Part shown: positions 45,001-54,605 of the stretch, one piece after another
Layout: each line of letters starts with the position of its first letter
Position numbering within the stretch: position 1 is the first letter of the stretch
NCBI GenBank assembly: GCA_009760855.2
Contig: WPIO01000049.1
Coordinates: 2,744,501 to 2,808,500, forward strand
DNA: 64,000 nt
From: Cristatella mucedo
Taxonomy: Eukaryota > Bryozoa > Phylactolaemata > Cristatellidae
Reading direction: 5' to 3'
Position numbers and translations under genes: made by a program
Notes under the pieces: model-generated
What the model was told of the DNA's origin: nothing
The model's input: the letters and a program-made list of their open reading frames with translations, nothing else
Databases searched by the model: none

Positions 45001-47120
45001 ACACACTGGATCTGAAGCCAACCACAGGATCTGACGTACTCGGAGCCACAATAACACGCCGGATGCCAGCTTCGGACCGGCGGAAAGCTTCGGACGTACG
45101 CATGCGGACTCCGTGCAGCGGGCACGTCCTTCAGAATCACGTTTGCTTAGCTGTGGCGGTCGGCGCGTTATAGAAACAGTAACACAAAGGTTTCCAGCGG
45201 CGGGCCGGAAATCGAGGTCGGCTCTTCCGGCGCAGCACCTCTCCCGCTATTTCTCCCGCCTTCGTCGCGTCGCCGGCGAGCGCAAGGTCACGCGAGCGCT
45301 GCGGCGGCTCGTGCGCCCTTGCGGCAAAGTGGGCTTCGGCCTCTGGTGGTCGCACGGCTTGGAACTGGAGCGAGGCTTCACGAGCACCCCAGCCGACAAT
45401 CCTGAGCTTCGGAGGAAGCAATGCCCTTGGAGATAATGTCATGACCCCCAGAACGGATCGCTTGATAGATCGAAGGACGCTACACGGATCAGCAACCGAA
45501 AATTCAGTAGCTTCCTGCACGCTCGTCCGATGCGCGTCTCGGCCGCCGGCCAGCTTTTGAGCAGCAGCAGATAGCGCCGACTAGAGCAGACGACGTGCTC
45601 GTGCGAAGCCTTGGTGCAGGCGTCCACGGCTTGGGCGATTGTTCACTTCCCTCGGTCGCCTGCTCGACAGTCTAGACGTATTCTAGCTTAACGATAAAAG
45701 ACTTTCCTGTCCGGTGGGTTTCCTACGCCGAGGCGCCATGATCAATTTCCTGCCGTTCCAGAACCGTGAGCGAAGTGAGCCTCAAGCGATATCTATGCGG
45801 CTGACTTTAATTTGTCCGAATTCGATTTGTCCGACTCCTAGTAATAGCTAGCTTGTCGAGAGGCAGTTGAGATAACTTTTTCACGTATCCGAATACATAT
45901 TTTCTCAAACTCTATGCATTCTAGAACTGACCTAATTAAAAAGATGTTGGATAGCATTACTATCCACGTCCCTACTTGCAATAACCTGGAGTCTTTTAAG
46001 TTTCAGCTGAAGTGCACATTATCCCTTCAGATTTTGCCTCGTCCACGAGAACTTGCCTGTTTTCTTTTGTTCTGGTGTACTCTGAGTGCATGCCTGTGCA
46101 CGATTCAGTGTGCGCGGCAAGTGAGTGGTTTAAAAACAGCTGGCGACCAATGTTGTGATCATTTTCGCTTTAGCATGCCAGCCCTGAGCACGACACTTGC
46201 TTGCTTTTGTTTGCTTGACACCGCTCAAGTCACTAACCATTGGGAATTGATTCTCTTGCTGTAAGTTGCGATTCGTCTGGATTAAGGATCGCTTTTCATA
46301 AGGCACCATTGAAACCACGTACTATTATCAGTATTATTTTAAACCATACGCGAGCGTAAGAGGAGGGTAATGCTTTTGCGGTTTCAGCTTTGAAGCAGCG
46401 ATGCGGCTCGAAAGGGTGGTTCTTGAATATGCCGGTCATTCTAAAAATTGCCGAAACCCAAGCCACGGCAAGATATTGCATCGACATGCTTTCACAGCAT
46501 GGGTTCCCGTGTCTCAACGCACAATACAAAGCATAACGAAGTATGCATTTCACTTCTGTGCCGATCAGACCCTCTAAATGTCGCTGGAAAGACATTACCG
46601 TTAGGCCATATTGTCATGTCTGCTTGGGGTTTACTCCTTCGCCGAGCTGCACTCAGCTCAGCCGAGACCAGCGACTCGTGCTGCCCCATTTGGAGGCGTT
46701 GGTGCAGCTAAAGGTCGGACAGCAAATATTCGGCTCAACGCGTGCAGATTGCCATATATGACACTCTACCTCAGCCGAGATTGACATACTCGCATGTCTT
46801 CTCTTGACCTACCTCTCCTAGTTCTCTCATATCTAACTCAGCCATGCGCCGCTGATCATGCACAGAGCCTCAACTCTCTCTCTCACTCTCTCTCTCTCTC
46901 TCGCTCTTTCTCGCTCTCTGAGCTGACTCGAGCGTTCAACGGCCTGAGGGTAGGCGATTGGCGGATGCTGAGCTCGCGGCCTTCTCAGATTACCTGCAAT
47001 CACCAGGATCGCTCCGAGCAGCAGACTCTCCCAAGCAGCTATTGTCGAGGCGTACTCGTCGCCGGCACCGCCGCCAGACGGCAGTGGCAGCGTGCCGATC
47101 GTACTGCGATTTTCGTCCAT
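34329..47120 (-). CDS. Opsin 2, complete five-exon gene
   Basis: Join, in minus-strand order: 47120-46994, 40746-40546, 38669-38562, 38348-37963, 34760-34329. These total 1254 bases, so 417 residues plus TGA. All introns are GT-AG, with phases 1, 1, 1 and 0. The product is an opsin-like seven-transmembrane receptor of the plasma membrane. Landmarks: N50 in TM1; E84 at the TM2 acidic site; C111-C190 disulfide pair; Y114 at the rhodopsin E113 site; TRY 135-137 in place of E/DRY; E184 at the E181 site; CWSPY 286-290; retinal lysine K319; SGFIV 325-329 in place of NPxxY. N-glycosylation sites are N4 and possibly N199. Retinal binding is inferred; G-protein coupling is uncertain because both activation motifs are altered. 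The subfamily is not assigned. Confidence 0.88.
34925..35003 (-). mobile_element. Family 2 L2/CR1-type element, 3' piece
   Basis: TGGGTGGGTGTTTTGCAGGA and AGCAGCTTTCGGTACG match the family 2 3' UTR at 48340-48405. The element continues at 35650 beyond the nested insertion. Confidence 0.75.
35004..35648 (-). mobile_element. Family 1 L2/CR1-type element, nested in family 2
   Basis: A minus-strand 3' portion: tail near TTAATAAGACATTTGATAAA, GTGCTTTACATTTGCTGC, then C-terminal coding similarity (LLADLHWLTVKQRIDLDV, LQLVPNSAARLV). It has several frameshifts. Family 2 sequence lies on both sides. Confidence 0.85.
35650..36045 (-). mobile_element. Family 2 L2/CR1-type element, coding piece
   Basis: The minus frame reads SYLAELVPQFQPPLALRYFM and VPFQCLKITSDRSV, equivalent to the C-terminal region of the 48290-49680 copy; weaker similarity continues to about 36045. 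Degraded. Confidence 0.8.
36046..36810. other. Intron 4 stretch without recognised feature
   Basis: A 91-codon hydrophobic open frame at 36294-36569 has no family resemblance and no splice context. Confidence 0.45.
36815..37030 (-). mobile_element. Family 1 L2/CR1-type 3' end, diverged
   Basis: The 3' UTR order is preserved on the minus strand: an AATATTAGTAATAAA tail, CAGAGAACCTAATCTATGTC, a GGTGACGTGCAAAGTGTCA block and TGCTTAGTGGCAGCATGAAC. No coding part remains. Confidence 0.65.
37963..38348 (-). CDS. Opsin 2 exon 4: TM4, ECL2, TM5, ICL3
   Basis: It encodes the end of A146 to K274. The phase-1 acceptor follows a pyrimidine-rich tract ending CTCGCCTCAG; a second in-frame AG lies six bases on (start 38342). 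TM4 runs about 154-176 (GVVACLWAYSALW), loop 2 has GSYGLEPYGTACSLDW with E184 and C190, TM5 runs about 202-226 (IAFCYGSILMSI), and loop 3 is basic, ending ARRSANTTK. The donor is AAG|GTGTGT. The long open frames extending on both sides (38457, 37420) are intronic read-through. Confidence 0.92.
38349..38561 (-). other. Opsin 2 intron 3 (213 bp, phase 1)
   Basis: From GTACGC at 38561 to CTCAG ending at 38349. The shortest intron of the gene; no repeat inside. Confidence 0.85.
38562..38669 (-). CDS. Opsin 2 exon 3: TM3
   Basis: It encodes the end of G110 to S145 plus one base. It opens GCRVYAFMSFLFGYQSL, with the disulfide cysteine C111 and tyrosine Y114 where vertebrate visual opsins carry the E113 counterion. 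It then runs AITLVAATRYVGVCHPHS. The ionic-lock motif is TRY, so threonine replaces the acidic residue. The acceptor is TTTCCGACCAG and the donor TCAG|GTACGC. The frame resumes exactly with exons 2 and 4. Confidence 0.9.
38670..40545 (-). other. Opsin 2 intron 2 (1876 bp, phase 1)
   Basis: The donor GTAAGC starts at 40545 and the acceptor ends at 38670. It contains a degenerate SINE-B at its 5' part (40130-40290). The rest shows only short unsupported frames. Confidence 0.85.
40130..40290 (-). mobile_element. SINE-B copy, diverged
   Basis: The minus-strand order is preserved: TAGAGTGCCCTAAGAGAAAT (tail), CACTTCACATGCGAG, CACTGGGCTCAGG (box B), ACCTTGGTCAGGGCAGGGAC and CTTATCTACTTG (box A side). 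Confidence 0.65.
40546..40746 (-). CDS. Opsin 2 exon 2: rest of TM1, ICL1, TM2, ECL1
   Basis: It encodes the end of G43 to the start of G110. It opens GTVGAVLNATSLYLSF, with N50 the conserved TM1 asparagine. Loop 1 is RSLVAARTKVPRGPI. TM2 is about 73-97 (VTVLLNANELCHVFATF), with E84 at the site usually held by aspartate. Loop 1 outside is AQRWLFGAVG, the WxFG signature before the TM3 cysteine. The acceptor is CTGCGCTGCAG and the donor GTCG|GTAAGC. Confidence 0.9.
41255..41345. repeat. Degenerate AGCTCTCTCAAGCTATCTCG repeat
   Basis: Several imperfect copies of a GAGCTCTC/AAGCTATCTC unit of about 10-20 bases. Confidence 0.6.
41555..41812. repeat. Dispersed unit, two copies (third at 44465)
   Basis: A unit reading near CCTGCTGCGGTTGCAAT...GCTTCACCTGC...GGGGCA occurs at 41555-41650 and 41751-41812 and again at 44465-44570 on the same strand. 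Function unknown. Confidence 0.6.
41895..42062. repeat. (AT)n then (GT)n microsatellite
   Basis: About 115 bases of AT/ATGT sequence pass into an uninterrupted (GT)n of about 50 bases. Confidence 0.95.
42201..42350 (+). mobile_element. SINE-B copy, best preserved + strand example
   Basis: Box A side GATCCAGCGGTTAAGGTGCT, CTGAGGTCGTGGGCTCAAGC (box B), GCATATGTGAAGAGCATGAA, then the tail AGATTTAGTTCTCTTGGGGC and GCTATACAAATGAATTATAT. The tail closely matches the family 1 LINE 3' end. Confidence 0.9.
42351..42569. other. Intron sequence between SINE-B and LINE
   Basis: Open on + in one frame continuous with the SINE, but with no recognised domain. Confidence 0.4.
42570..43625 (+). pseudogene. 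L2/CR1-type retrotransposon, family 1, truncated copy
   Basis: It begins near the linker past YADD, keeps a diverged VLKLNDDKT region with a stop, then CAIRRLQLVQNSAARLVY, LHWLPVKQRVNFKVL and NLKSFGERAF, with frameshifts near 42775 and 42930. The 3' UTR ends with GGGCGCTTTATCAAGTGC and an ATT-rich tail. Confidence 0.88.
43626..44464. other. Intron 1 stretch, no feature recognised
   Basis: GC-rich, with open frames on both strands that overlap each other and show no domain. Confidence 0.45.
44465..44570. repeat. Dispersed unit, third copy
   Basis: GCCTGCTGTGGTTGTAATTA, CGCCTCACCTGCAG and CCTGCCACTAATTTA match the unit at 41555. Confidence 0.6.
44632..44785. repeat. AT-rich microsatellite
   Basis: ATAC/ATAT repeats with short interruptions. 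Confidence 0.9.
44786..44828 (+). mobile_element. Minimal family 1 3' end
   Basis: TCTCTGAGGGCACTTTATCA then an (ATT)n tail: the last 40 or so bases of family 1, an extreme 5' truncation. Confidence 0.75.
44829..44915. repeat. (GT)n/(GTCT)n microsatellite
   Basis: GTGT and GTCTGTCT repeats following directly on the LINE tail. Confidence 0.9.
44916..46872. other. Intron 1 stretch, no gene recognised
   Basis: GC-rich open frames at 45113-45627 lack domains. A weak hint of a LINE C-terminus lies near 45930-46020 (ITIHVPTCNNLESFKFQLK), too short to call. Confidence 0.4.
46873..46920. repeat. (CT)n microsatellite
   Basis: CT repeats with TCGCTCTTTC interruptions, about 75 bases inside the first intron of opsin 2 from the exon 1 donor. 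Confidence 0.9.
46994..47120 (-). CDS. Opsin 2 exon 1: N-terminus and start of TM1
   Basis: The ATG at 47120-47118 has purine at -3 and G at +4. It encodes MDENRSTIGT...GDEYASTIAAWESLLLGA, an extracellular tail with the glycosylation site NRS at residue 4 and a Gly-rich stretch, then TM1 starting near residue 28. The donor GCAG|GTAATC splits glycine 43; joining restores an uninterrupted TM1 across exon 2 in frame. The upstream frame is also open, so an earlier start cannot be excluded, but the tail length fits an opsin. Confidence 0.8.
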
Positions 47121-48289
47121 CTCCAGAGTCGAGCAGCTTACTTGGTCGGGCTTGCTTCTTCTAATGATGCAGCCGACCCCGGCAATATCGATTAAATGAT
47201 AACCCACTGACGTGCAGGTTGCCTTGTCGCCCAACCCACCTGCGAACGTACAAGTCTTGCACAGAGCGTCAGGCTGCGATGCACTGCAGCAATCGGAGAC
47301 CCAGCACCAACCTGTTCGCCGATGTCTGACAGTGGCGGCTGTGCAGCGGCTGGCGATAGCTTGGCCGATTAGCGAGCGATTCACCTCGGTGACAGAGAGA
47401 CCAGAAGAATTCGGCGAAGACACGTTTCGTCGATTGATCTACCTGCCTCTGGCTAGCGATCACACACCCTACCAATCAGAGAGATTTTGAATGCCAAACG
47501 CAGCCTAGCTGAACCTACCTCTGAGAGGCCACTGTCGCCGCCGACGGACTTTGCTAGAATGCGAGGAATATTTAAGTCTCGAATTGTGCACCTGAACACA
47601 AATTGAGTCGAACTATGCTTCCTCGAGAACAGTGCTGAGAATTTGTTTCTAAACTGAGAATTGCTTTAGAAAAGATTTGTCTACATTGTTAACTTTTCAT
47701 GATCCATGACATTTGAGATTGAAAAACTCAGTGCTTAACACGCAGGCTAATTAAATGCAAACCTTTCGTTTCGTTCACGTTCACGCTCTCACATGTTGTT
47801 ACTTCGTTGCAATTAAAGAAGCACTTCAGTCTGCCTCATATTTGCGTGTAATGGTATTGAACAGATCAAAACTTCCACATCTCTCGAGCAAATTAAATTG
47901 TGTATTCAATTTTGCCACTTTTAGTATGCAAGCACATTTGGGCATGAAAATTGAGATATTAAAATTATGCTGGCTCTATTAGCATCCTTCAGTGCCTTTT
48001 GATGAATCAAACGCAACATCCGTCAACGCATTACACAGTAGTCTCACACACGCGAGCGTTCGCAACCACAGAGGCCGATCGATTAAGCCAAAAGTTACCG
48101 TATCACCTCTCTTTAGAATCGAAATGCATATGTCAGCTGATTCAACAGAATTGTGTATTATTTTACGGCAACGGAAGAGCCATAATGGCCATCGGTTTCG
48201 CTAGCATTGGGCAGTTAATAGGGCTTTGCCAACCGTAGGAGCTGAGCCCATGACGTGGCTTGCAAAGTGCAATCACTTTACCCGCCTGC
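47121..48289. other. Upstream flank of opsin 2, no further gene recognised
   Basis: No clear TATA box or initiator could be singled out. Open frames overlap on both strands without domains. Confidence 0.4.
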
Positions 48290-49680
48290 TATTGTAATGT
48301 AATGTAATGTATCTCCGTCAGTAACTCCACAAAGTCATAAAGACCGTGTGGGTGTTACGCAGGAGAGTTTTGTATAGCCCACTCACAGCCTAAGCGGCTT
48401 TCGGTACGCATTCGGTAGCCAACAGACTTCGTCTCACGCAACAAAGAGAAAGTGGGAAGCGTAACAAAGTCAGGAGAGCAGTTGGGGTAGTGAGTTGCGT
48501 AGAAGTAGCAGCTCAGGACCCCTGAAAAGGATGTGCCATAGTCGGCAGTAGAAGAGTAGTTGTCGTTGCATAGGAATTGTGGAAACGAGTTCCACAGTCT
48601 AGGACCTGCAGAGCTAAAGCTTCTGTCGACAACTGTCTTTAAGCGGAAGAATGGGACAGCTAATTTATTGTCCACACAGGACCTGAGGGCGTGAACAGGC
48701 TGAAACTGATGCAGCAGTTCAGCTAGGTACGCAGGAGCCAAGCCGTGGCGGGCCTTGTGGGTCAGCGTAAAAACTTTGCTCTGTATTATTTGCTCAACCG
48801 GCAACCATCCTAACTCTTTCAGCAGATGTGACACGTGCTCAAACCACTGGGACTTGAAGACCAGCCTTGCAGCCATATTCATAGTCAGCTGTAGTGGCAT
48901 TTTAGCTTCCTTTGGCAGCCCAGCCAAAAGGGAATTACAATAATCATGCCGAGACAGAACTAATGAGCTGGTTAAATTTTTACAAGCCACTGTGGGAGAC
49001 AGCTTACAATCTTGGATAGGGATCGGATGTGATGGCTAGCTGTAGAGGCAGTCTTCTGAATGAAGCTTTTGAAATTGAGGCAGCTGTCGAACACGACACC
49101 TAAATTACGAGCACGTGGTGAAGGTCGCATAATAGCATCACCTATTAGAACAGCAAAGCCTTTTAATCCAGCTACACGCTTAGGGTGTTCTATGAGCAGA
49201 AGTTCGGTTTTATCGTCATTTAATTTCAGGAAGTTTTCCGACATCCAGGATTGAATATCGGCAAGGCAAGCATTCAGTTTCTCAGTTGCTGCAGCAGACT
49301 CCGACGGTTTAAATGACAAATACAACTGACTATCGTCAGCATAGAAGTGATATCCTATTCCACGGGCCTAATCACTTTTCCCAGAGGTTGGGTATACATG
49401 GATAACAGCAAGGGACCGAGTACAGACCCTTGAGGGACTCCACAGGTGACCCTTCTCATGTCTGAGACATGACCCCCACACGACACGGATTGAACACGAT
49501 AAGACAAGTATGATTTATACCACGCCACTGCTTCGTCTGCCAGACCGATCGTTGTTTTCAATCGTTCAAGCAGAACTTCGTGTTCAATGGTGCCGACTGC
49601 AGCAGACAGATCTAGCAGAGCTAAGGCATTGACATTCCCGTCGTCGTTGCCATGTAGAATGTCATTGTTGGTCCCCTTTT
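48290..49680 (-). pseudogene. L2/CR1-type retrotransposon, family 2, longest copy
   Basis: The minus strand carries ALLDLSAAVGTIEHEVLL, where the catalytic aspartate of AFDT is replaced (VGT), then GVPQGSVLGPLLLSMYTQP (near 49430), FLKLNDDKTELLL, ARNLGVVFDS, HDYCNSLLAGLP and a GWLPVEQIIQSKVF region. Frame changes occur near 49360 and 48980, and the YADD box is frameshifted. The 3' UTR ends in (TTACA)n, seen on + as TGTAATGTAATG at 48293. 5' truncated, with no endonuclease. Confidence 0.88.
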
Positions 49681-51339
49681 TTTCAGAGCTGCAAACTACT
49701 TACCGACATGCTAGCTAAGGCTCTGACTAATTCGTCTCTATTTACAAGTTGCGACTGTTCTGTATTCAACTTGACTTTTTCGGATCTTCTTTTCTGTGCA
49801 CATTCAATTTAATTGCTTGAAATCTCGATTTCGATAAATCCGGGCTTTGCTAAATGTACGATAGATGCTACAGTTTTTCTATGAGAGTATCTTTCGTATT
49901 CCCGTTGCTAGTAGAGAGCTCTCCTTTTCGAAGGCGAAAAAAAAGCAGGAACCGAAGTAGGCATTAGGTACCTGCAGTAAACAGCGAATTGCGCACAGAT
50001 TTTGCTTGCTACTGCAGTGTAGCCGTACTGTTACCATAGCACTTCCGCTTCTGCTGCTACTTCTGAACGCAAGTCTTTCAATACAAGCACTGCAGGCAGA
50101 CGGGCTAGGCTTTGCAGCGTGGGCGACCAACACTCTGTCGTAGCTGTGATCTCAAAGCAAGGCCGACGAGTTTCTCTGATAGAGCAACCAAGGTACACAT
50201 GTGCACAGGCGTGGGCATGGTCGACTGCTGAAGAGCGTTGCAGCGAGCCAGAGTACCATATTAAAATAAAAATTCACAATCCAATGTAAAATTTTAGTTT
50301 CTTTGAAGAAGAACAGTCTGTCATACTTCCCAGAGAATATCATAGCAGCTGCTGGTGTCCCGGGGCACGTAACTTCATTGGAATCAGAAATCACGAGTGA
50401 CTTGTTCAAAGCTCAAATTGCAACTGACTAATGCATTTTTAATAGCAGGCTTTTATATAGTCTATGCCATTCATTATGAAACATGATGTGTCTGACCAGT
50501 ATAATTCAGTAACCGATAACAACACGAATAGTCAGTCACTATCCAATCACTTCGGCACGATTGCAAAAATAAAAGACACCAATGCAAAAATTATTAACGT
50601 CGTTATTTTACATGAAAATATAAATTCGCAAATAATAATTTATACTCTAAGTCTACATTCTAAGTTTACATAATTAGAGTCAAAAGTTTTAAAAGGCACA
50701 TACTGCCTAAACGGCTTGAAATAAAGAGAACTTTCCACAATGAATCCCAGCGTTTGCTAATTTGCTGATGTGTTTATACAAGTATTGATCTAGGTTCAGC
50801 TGCAAAATTGGCAGACGTGTGACCGTAATGAGCATTTTTCGCACTGCTTCGATTTATTTAATCTTAAAAAAAAACATGGTGACTCCACGAAACTTAGCTA
50901 AATTAGTGTCATGAATCAAATTCTAGGTCCCTAGCTACCGTCATATTTCTAGGTTCGAAGCAAAAGCCGACTGGAAGCCGACTGCATTCGCCGCGGGAGC
51001 GGTGAATGCAGCCAATGTGTCGAGTTGAGTGCGTGCGCCGGCGTATGCCAACAGCGGCAGGGCCCCGAACCAATCATGCGAGCATGCATTTGCGATAGCG
51101 AGACGAGTCTGCGATGTTAGCATTGCTAGCGTTGCCGTCCGTTGCTAGCGTTGCTGTGCCGTGCACTGAGAGGCGCGACAGTGCACAGATAGAGCTACCC
51201 ACAATTCGCTTTCCAGAGTCTAAAGTACAATCGAACTACTACAGTCGGGCTTGATGTGTCTCCTATCGCCATATTATTCTCTCCTATCTCAATATCCAGC
51301 TCCCGATCGCTTCCTCGCTCTTCCAGAGTTTTCTTTCTC
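49681..51339. other. Intergenic, no gene recognised
   Basis: No recognisable motif in six frames. AT-rich from about 50250 to 50900. Confidence 0.45.
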
Positions 51340-51495
51340 GCATCGCCCACTCTAAAACATCTAGTCACCTCGCCGGCCCTCGTAATAGGCTGAAATCTTT
51401 TTGTAATAGAGCCTTCATCTCGCGTACTCCGAATGTCTGGAACTCACTTCCAGCTGCGGTTTATTCCAGCAGCGACCTTGCAACTTAATAATATA
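51340..51495 (+). mobile_element. Non-LTR retrotransposon C-terminal fragment, other family
   Basis: Frames read a broken RAFISRTPNVWNSLPAAVY-like segment followed by a SSSDLAT-like end, the typical C-terminal pattern of CR1/L2-type proteins. It differs from families 1 and 2. Very short. Confidence 0.5.
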
Positions 51496-51687
51496 AGCCA
51501 ATGACGCATCGATCCTAGTCAGCTTTCTCTTTATCCCAGAGAGCTCGTTTGTTTTGGTCTTTGTGCGCTTTGCTCGCTTGACCAGGCATTGCCCCGAGCA
51601 TTTCATTTTCCGCTTTAGCCTGTAGGGCTAACCATAATGAACGTCTAAGAAGCACAACGGCAGTCAGTGCGTCACTGAACACCCCAC

Positions 51688-51726
51688 ACTGGTATGGCCC
51701 AGCGGTTAAAGTGCTCGCCGCGGCGA
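51688..51726 (+). mobile_element. SINE-B, 5' piece of a split copy
   Basis: TGGCCCAGCGGTTAAAGTGC and TCGCCGCGG are the SINE-B box A side. The element resumes at 51907. Confidence 0.8.
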
Positions 51727-51906
51727 TAAAAAAAATCCTAACTGATTAAACAGCCTCTTTTTGTATAGCGACAGAAGAGCCTTTACGGCTATCACTACCG
51801 CTTGCAGTGGCGATAAAGAATCACCCACCGCAGGAATCGAACCCACGACCTCGGGACCGAGGTCGTGAAAGCAACCGCCTTACCTAGTGTGCTATCACGG
51901 CTCACC
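51727..51906 (-). mobile_element. SINE-A nested in SINE-B
   Basis: A full minus-strand SINE-A: CTGATTAAACAGCCTCTTTT, TATAGCGACAGAAGAGCC, CTTGCAGTGGCGATAAAGAA, GGAATCGAACCCACGACCTC (box B), CGCCTTACCTAGTGTGCTAT (box A). A run of eight A lies at the left junction. Confidence 0.88.
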
Positions 51907-52012
51907 AAACAATGATCTGGCCTAAGTCATGGGCTCAAGCCCCTTTAGCATATGTGAATTGCCCGAACAGAGATCAACTTCTCTCGGGTGGCTATTCACA
52001 CGATTTATATCT
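51907..52012 (+). mobile_element. SINE-B, 3' piece of a split copy
   Basis: ATCTGGCCTAAGTCATGGGC, CTCAAGCCCC, GCATATGTGAATTGCC and TCTCTCGGGTGGCTATTCAC complete the SINE-B begun at 51688. Confidence 0.82.
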
Positions 52013-53629
52013 TTTAACGACGATTCCTCGATTCAATGCAGCAAGCAGTAAAGCGTCCTGAAGCAGATTTACTGTTCTTACGGCGATATACAAATGACCC
52101 ATTACCGCAAATTGTATCGTGAAATATGTGGTTGTTTCAAGTCATAATGACTTAGGAGTCAATTATAATCTCAAGCAAGCATGTTCATTATATAATCCCG
52201 TTGGCACGCACGCTTGACATTTGTCAAGCACTCGCACGGTTACCTGTTTGCCAGGGCGACCGATAGCTGAGGTGAGAGCGGCTGCTGCTTCAGCCGGCTG
52301 CGCACGCAACCTCAATTCGGACCGCCCACTTTCGTTCGCCGCCTCTATTTTCGTTAAGTTCACTTCGCCACTTTGGCCTCTGGCTGTCGGCTCGCTGTAC
52401 TGTTCGCGAGGCTCGTCAGCCTCTGCTCTCGTCACGTCGCGTCATCAACCACGCACCGTCGATTTCGTCATGAATTCCAGAGAATTCACCAACCTTTCAA
52501 CTACGTAACGGTTAGCACTTGTACGATAAGACAAATTATTCAGAAACACATGCCGACCGAGGCCTCGCTCGTTAGGGTGGCCCTCGTAAGCCTGCTCGAA
52601 TTACCGACCGACAAGCTTATCGCCGCCGCTCAACGGCGCACGATCCATTGTCACGTCGTCTCAGATGGCCGCTCTGTTGAGGAGCTGTAACTGAACCTAT
52701 TTTGTACGAGACTCGGCAGCCCTTACAGATAATCTGCTTTAGCCCGATGGCGACGGAGGAGGTATTGAAATTGCTGTGAAGCTCTTGGGCCAATAAAAAG
52801 GCAAACCAACTTCTAGCGACAGAATGCGGCCGCGGAGAGAGCCACTAGGCCGAGCTTTGCAGATCGCTCGTCGTCTAACACCGAGAGCAATTGAGAGCAT
52901 GACAGCGGCCGAATTGTGGTGGATCGTTCAAACCAGAAATTGACTCGCGGCTCTCGAGACGAAACGAATCGCTTTCTGCTGACGCACTTCCCAGGCAGAG
53001 TAAAGCTCTGACGGGAAAACAAGAGCCCTTCCTGACTGGCTAACCAACTAGAGAGCGAGCGATCGTCGGCCCTTTTGCGACGATGGCCAGTGTGTGCAAG
53101 TGTGCGAAGCGCAGTGGCGGTATTTCAGGGCGGTGTTGGTCACCGGGGGCTTAGCACCGGCTTGGGCGTACAAATAGGCAAGACCTAGATAGCTGCCTGG
53201 GCATACGTCCAAACGAGCCCAATACCGAGTGGGAATCGTTAAAAGGGCAGGAAAATCCTGAGTTGGCCGTAGAACGGCATAGCCGCTGCTAAGTGACCAC
53301 CTTCTGTCACCAGGTGACATGTCGGCTCGGCTAAGTTCTCATGCGGCGACTCGACAACCGGGTAAGAGTAGTGCTGCGTCACCGAAAATCTAAATTTCGC
53401 GAGTAACCTTTGTGGCACAATGAAAACCCTGCTTTTCCGTCAAAAACGTGGCGGGCGCGCGTGCATTCACTTTGTGTGGCCGGTATGTGTGCACTTGTAA
53501 GGGCTTTTGTATTTAAAGAGTGGTTGCTCCTTGCTGTGGTGCTCTGCTACCATCTGCATACCAGCTCAGATCGAGGCTGCGTCGGATCTGCGATCGCTAT
53601 GTCTTGCTTAGAGGCACCAGGCTCACTAT
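52013..53629. other. Intergenic, no gene recognised
   Basis: GC-rich frames at 52163-52690 and 53048-53320 lack domains and overlap on both strands. Confidence 0.4.
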
Positions 53630-54095
53630 GCAGTGTAATGTATCTCCGTCTGCAACTCCACAAAGCCATGCAGACTCTTTGGGTGTTACGCAGGAGAGCT
53701 TTTTATATCGAACTCACAGTTAAAGCGACTTTCGGTACGCATTAGATAGGCGACTGACTTCATCTAACGCAACTAGGAGAAATTCGAAACCACAGCAGAG
53801 TTAGGAGAGCAGTTGGGGTAGCGAGTAGCATGAAATTAGCAGGTCACGACCACTATATAGGACGTGTCGTAGTCGGTAGCAGGAGAGTAGTTGACGTTGC
53901 CTAAGAATCGTGGAAGCGAGTTCCACAGTCTAGGACCTGTAGAGCTAAGCTTCCGTCGCCAATGGTTTCTAAGCAGAGGAATGGAACTGCCAATTTATTA
54001 TCCGTACAGAACCTAAGGGCACGAGGAGGCTGAAACTGGTGCAGCAGTTAAGCTAGATATGGAGTAGCCAAGCTGTGGCGACCCTGTGGGTCAGT
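53630..54095 (-). mobile_element. Family 2 L2/CR1-type 3' part
   Basis: The same 3' UTR and C-terminal order as 48295-48760: GTAATGTATCTCCGTCTGCA, GGGTGTTACGCAGGAGAGCT, GAGTTCCACAGTCTAGGACC. Multiple frameshifts. Confidence 0.85.
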
Positions 54096-54189
54096 GGCAT
54101 TTGTCGCGAGTCTGCGAGAACGACCTTTTTTGGCAAGTGGCGAACTTCAGAGCTCAGAATCCATCGCAGCACTTTGTTAGAGCGTTGGG

Positions 54190-54423
54190 ATGCCATAATT
54201 TTGGTTCTTTGTGAGCTGGCACTGTGCATGCTGCCACTAACCGTATTTGCCTGCTGGCCCTGTCGATGTCGCCTCTAAACATGTTATGCTTGTTGATATC
54301 GGTCATGCTATCGCTAATAATTCGAAAATGCTTCCTTTGCAGCAAATATGAAGTGCCTGGAAAGTGATTAAGTTCTCTTCTCTATACAAATATATAATTA
54401 TTACTACAGTACTACTATTATAA
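54190..54423 (+). mobile_element. Family 1 L2/CR1-type 3' UTR
   Basis: GCACTGTGCATGCTGCCACT, GCAGCAAATATGAAGTGC and an ATTATTACTAC tail. No coding part. Confidence 0.8.
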
Positions 54424-54605
54424 TGAGGCTCACTGTAGATGCGTTAGTGATCGCCCTGGAGATAATTACTCGCTCTTAGCGACTGGGATAAAGTACTCGA
54501 ATCCAGCAGTGGGAGATTCATTATTGCCAACCGCAAGCGGTGGTGAGGTTCTTAGCCGTTAAGGTTCTTCTGCTACCACAAGAATCAAGCCGTTAGGCCA
54601 TCAAA
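54424..54605 (+). mobile_element. SINE-A copy, diverged
   Basis: GAGGCTCACTGTAGATGC, a box-B-like GTACTCGAATCC, CCAACCGCAAGCGGTGGTGA and AGCCGTTAAGGTTCTTCTGC. Confidence 0.65.

Larger units (their letters stand above)
40747..46993 (-). other. Opsin 2 intron 1 (6247 bp, phase 1)
   Basis: The donor GCAG|GTAATC is at 46994/46993 and the acceptor ends at 40747. It carries AT/GT and CT microsatellites, SINE-B, a family 1 retrotransposon and a locally repeated unit, listed separately. The GC-rich open frames at 45113-45627 on both strands show no recognised domain. Confidence 0.8.

Noticed and set aside
45113-45627. Arg/Ala-rich open frames inside opsin 2 intron 1
   Set aside because: They are mirrored by a frame on the other strand, consistent with GC-rich chance openness; no domain is visible.
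45914-46030. Possible LINE C-terminus
   Set aside because: Only about 20 residues resemble the pattern, too few to separate from chance.
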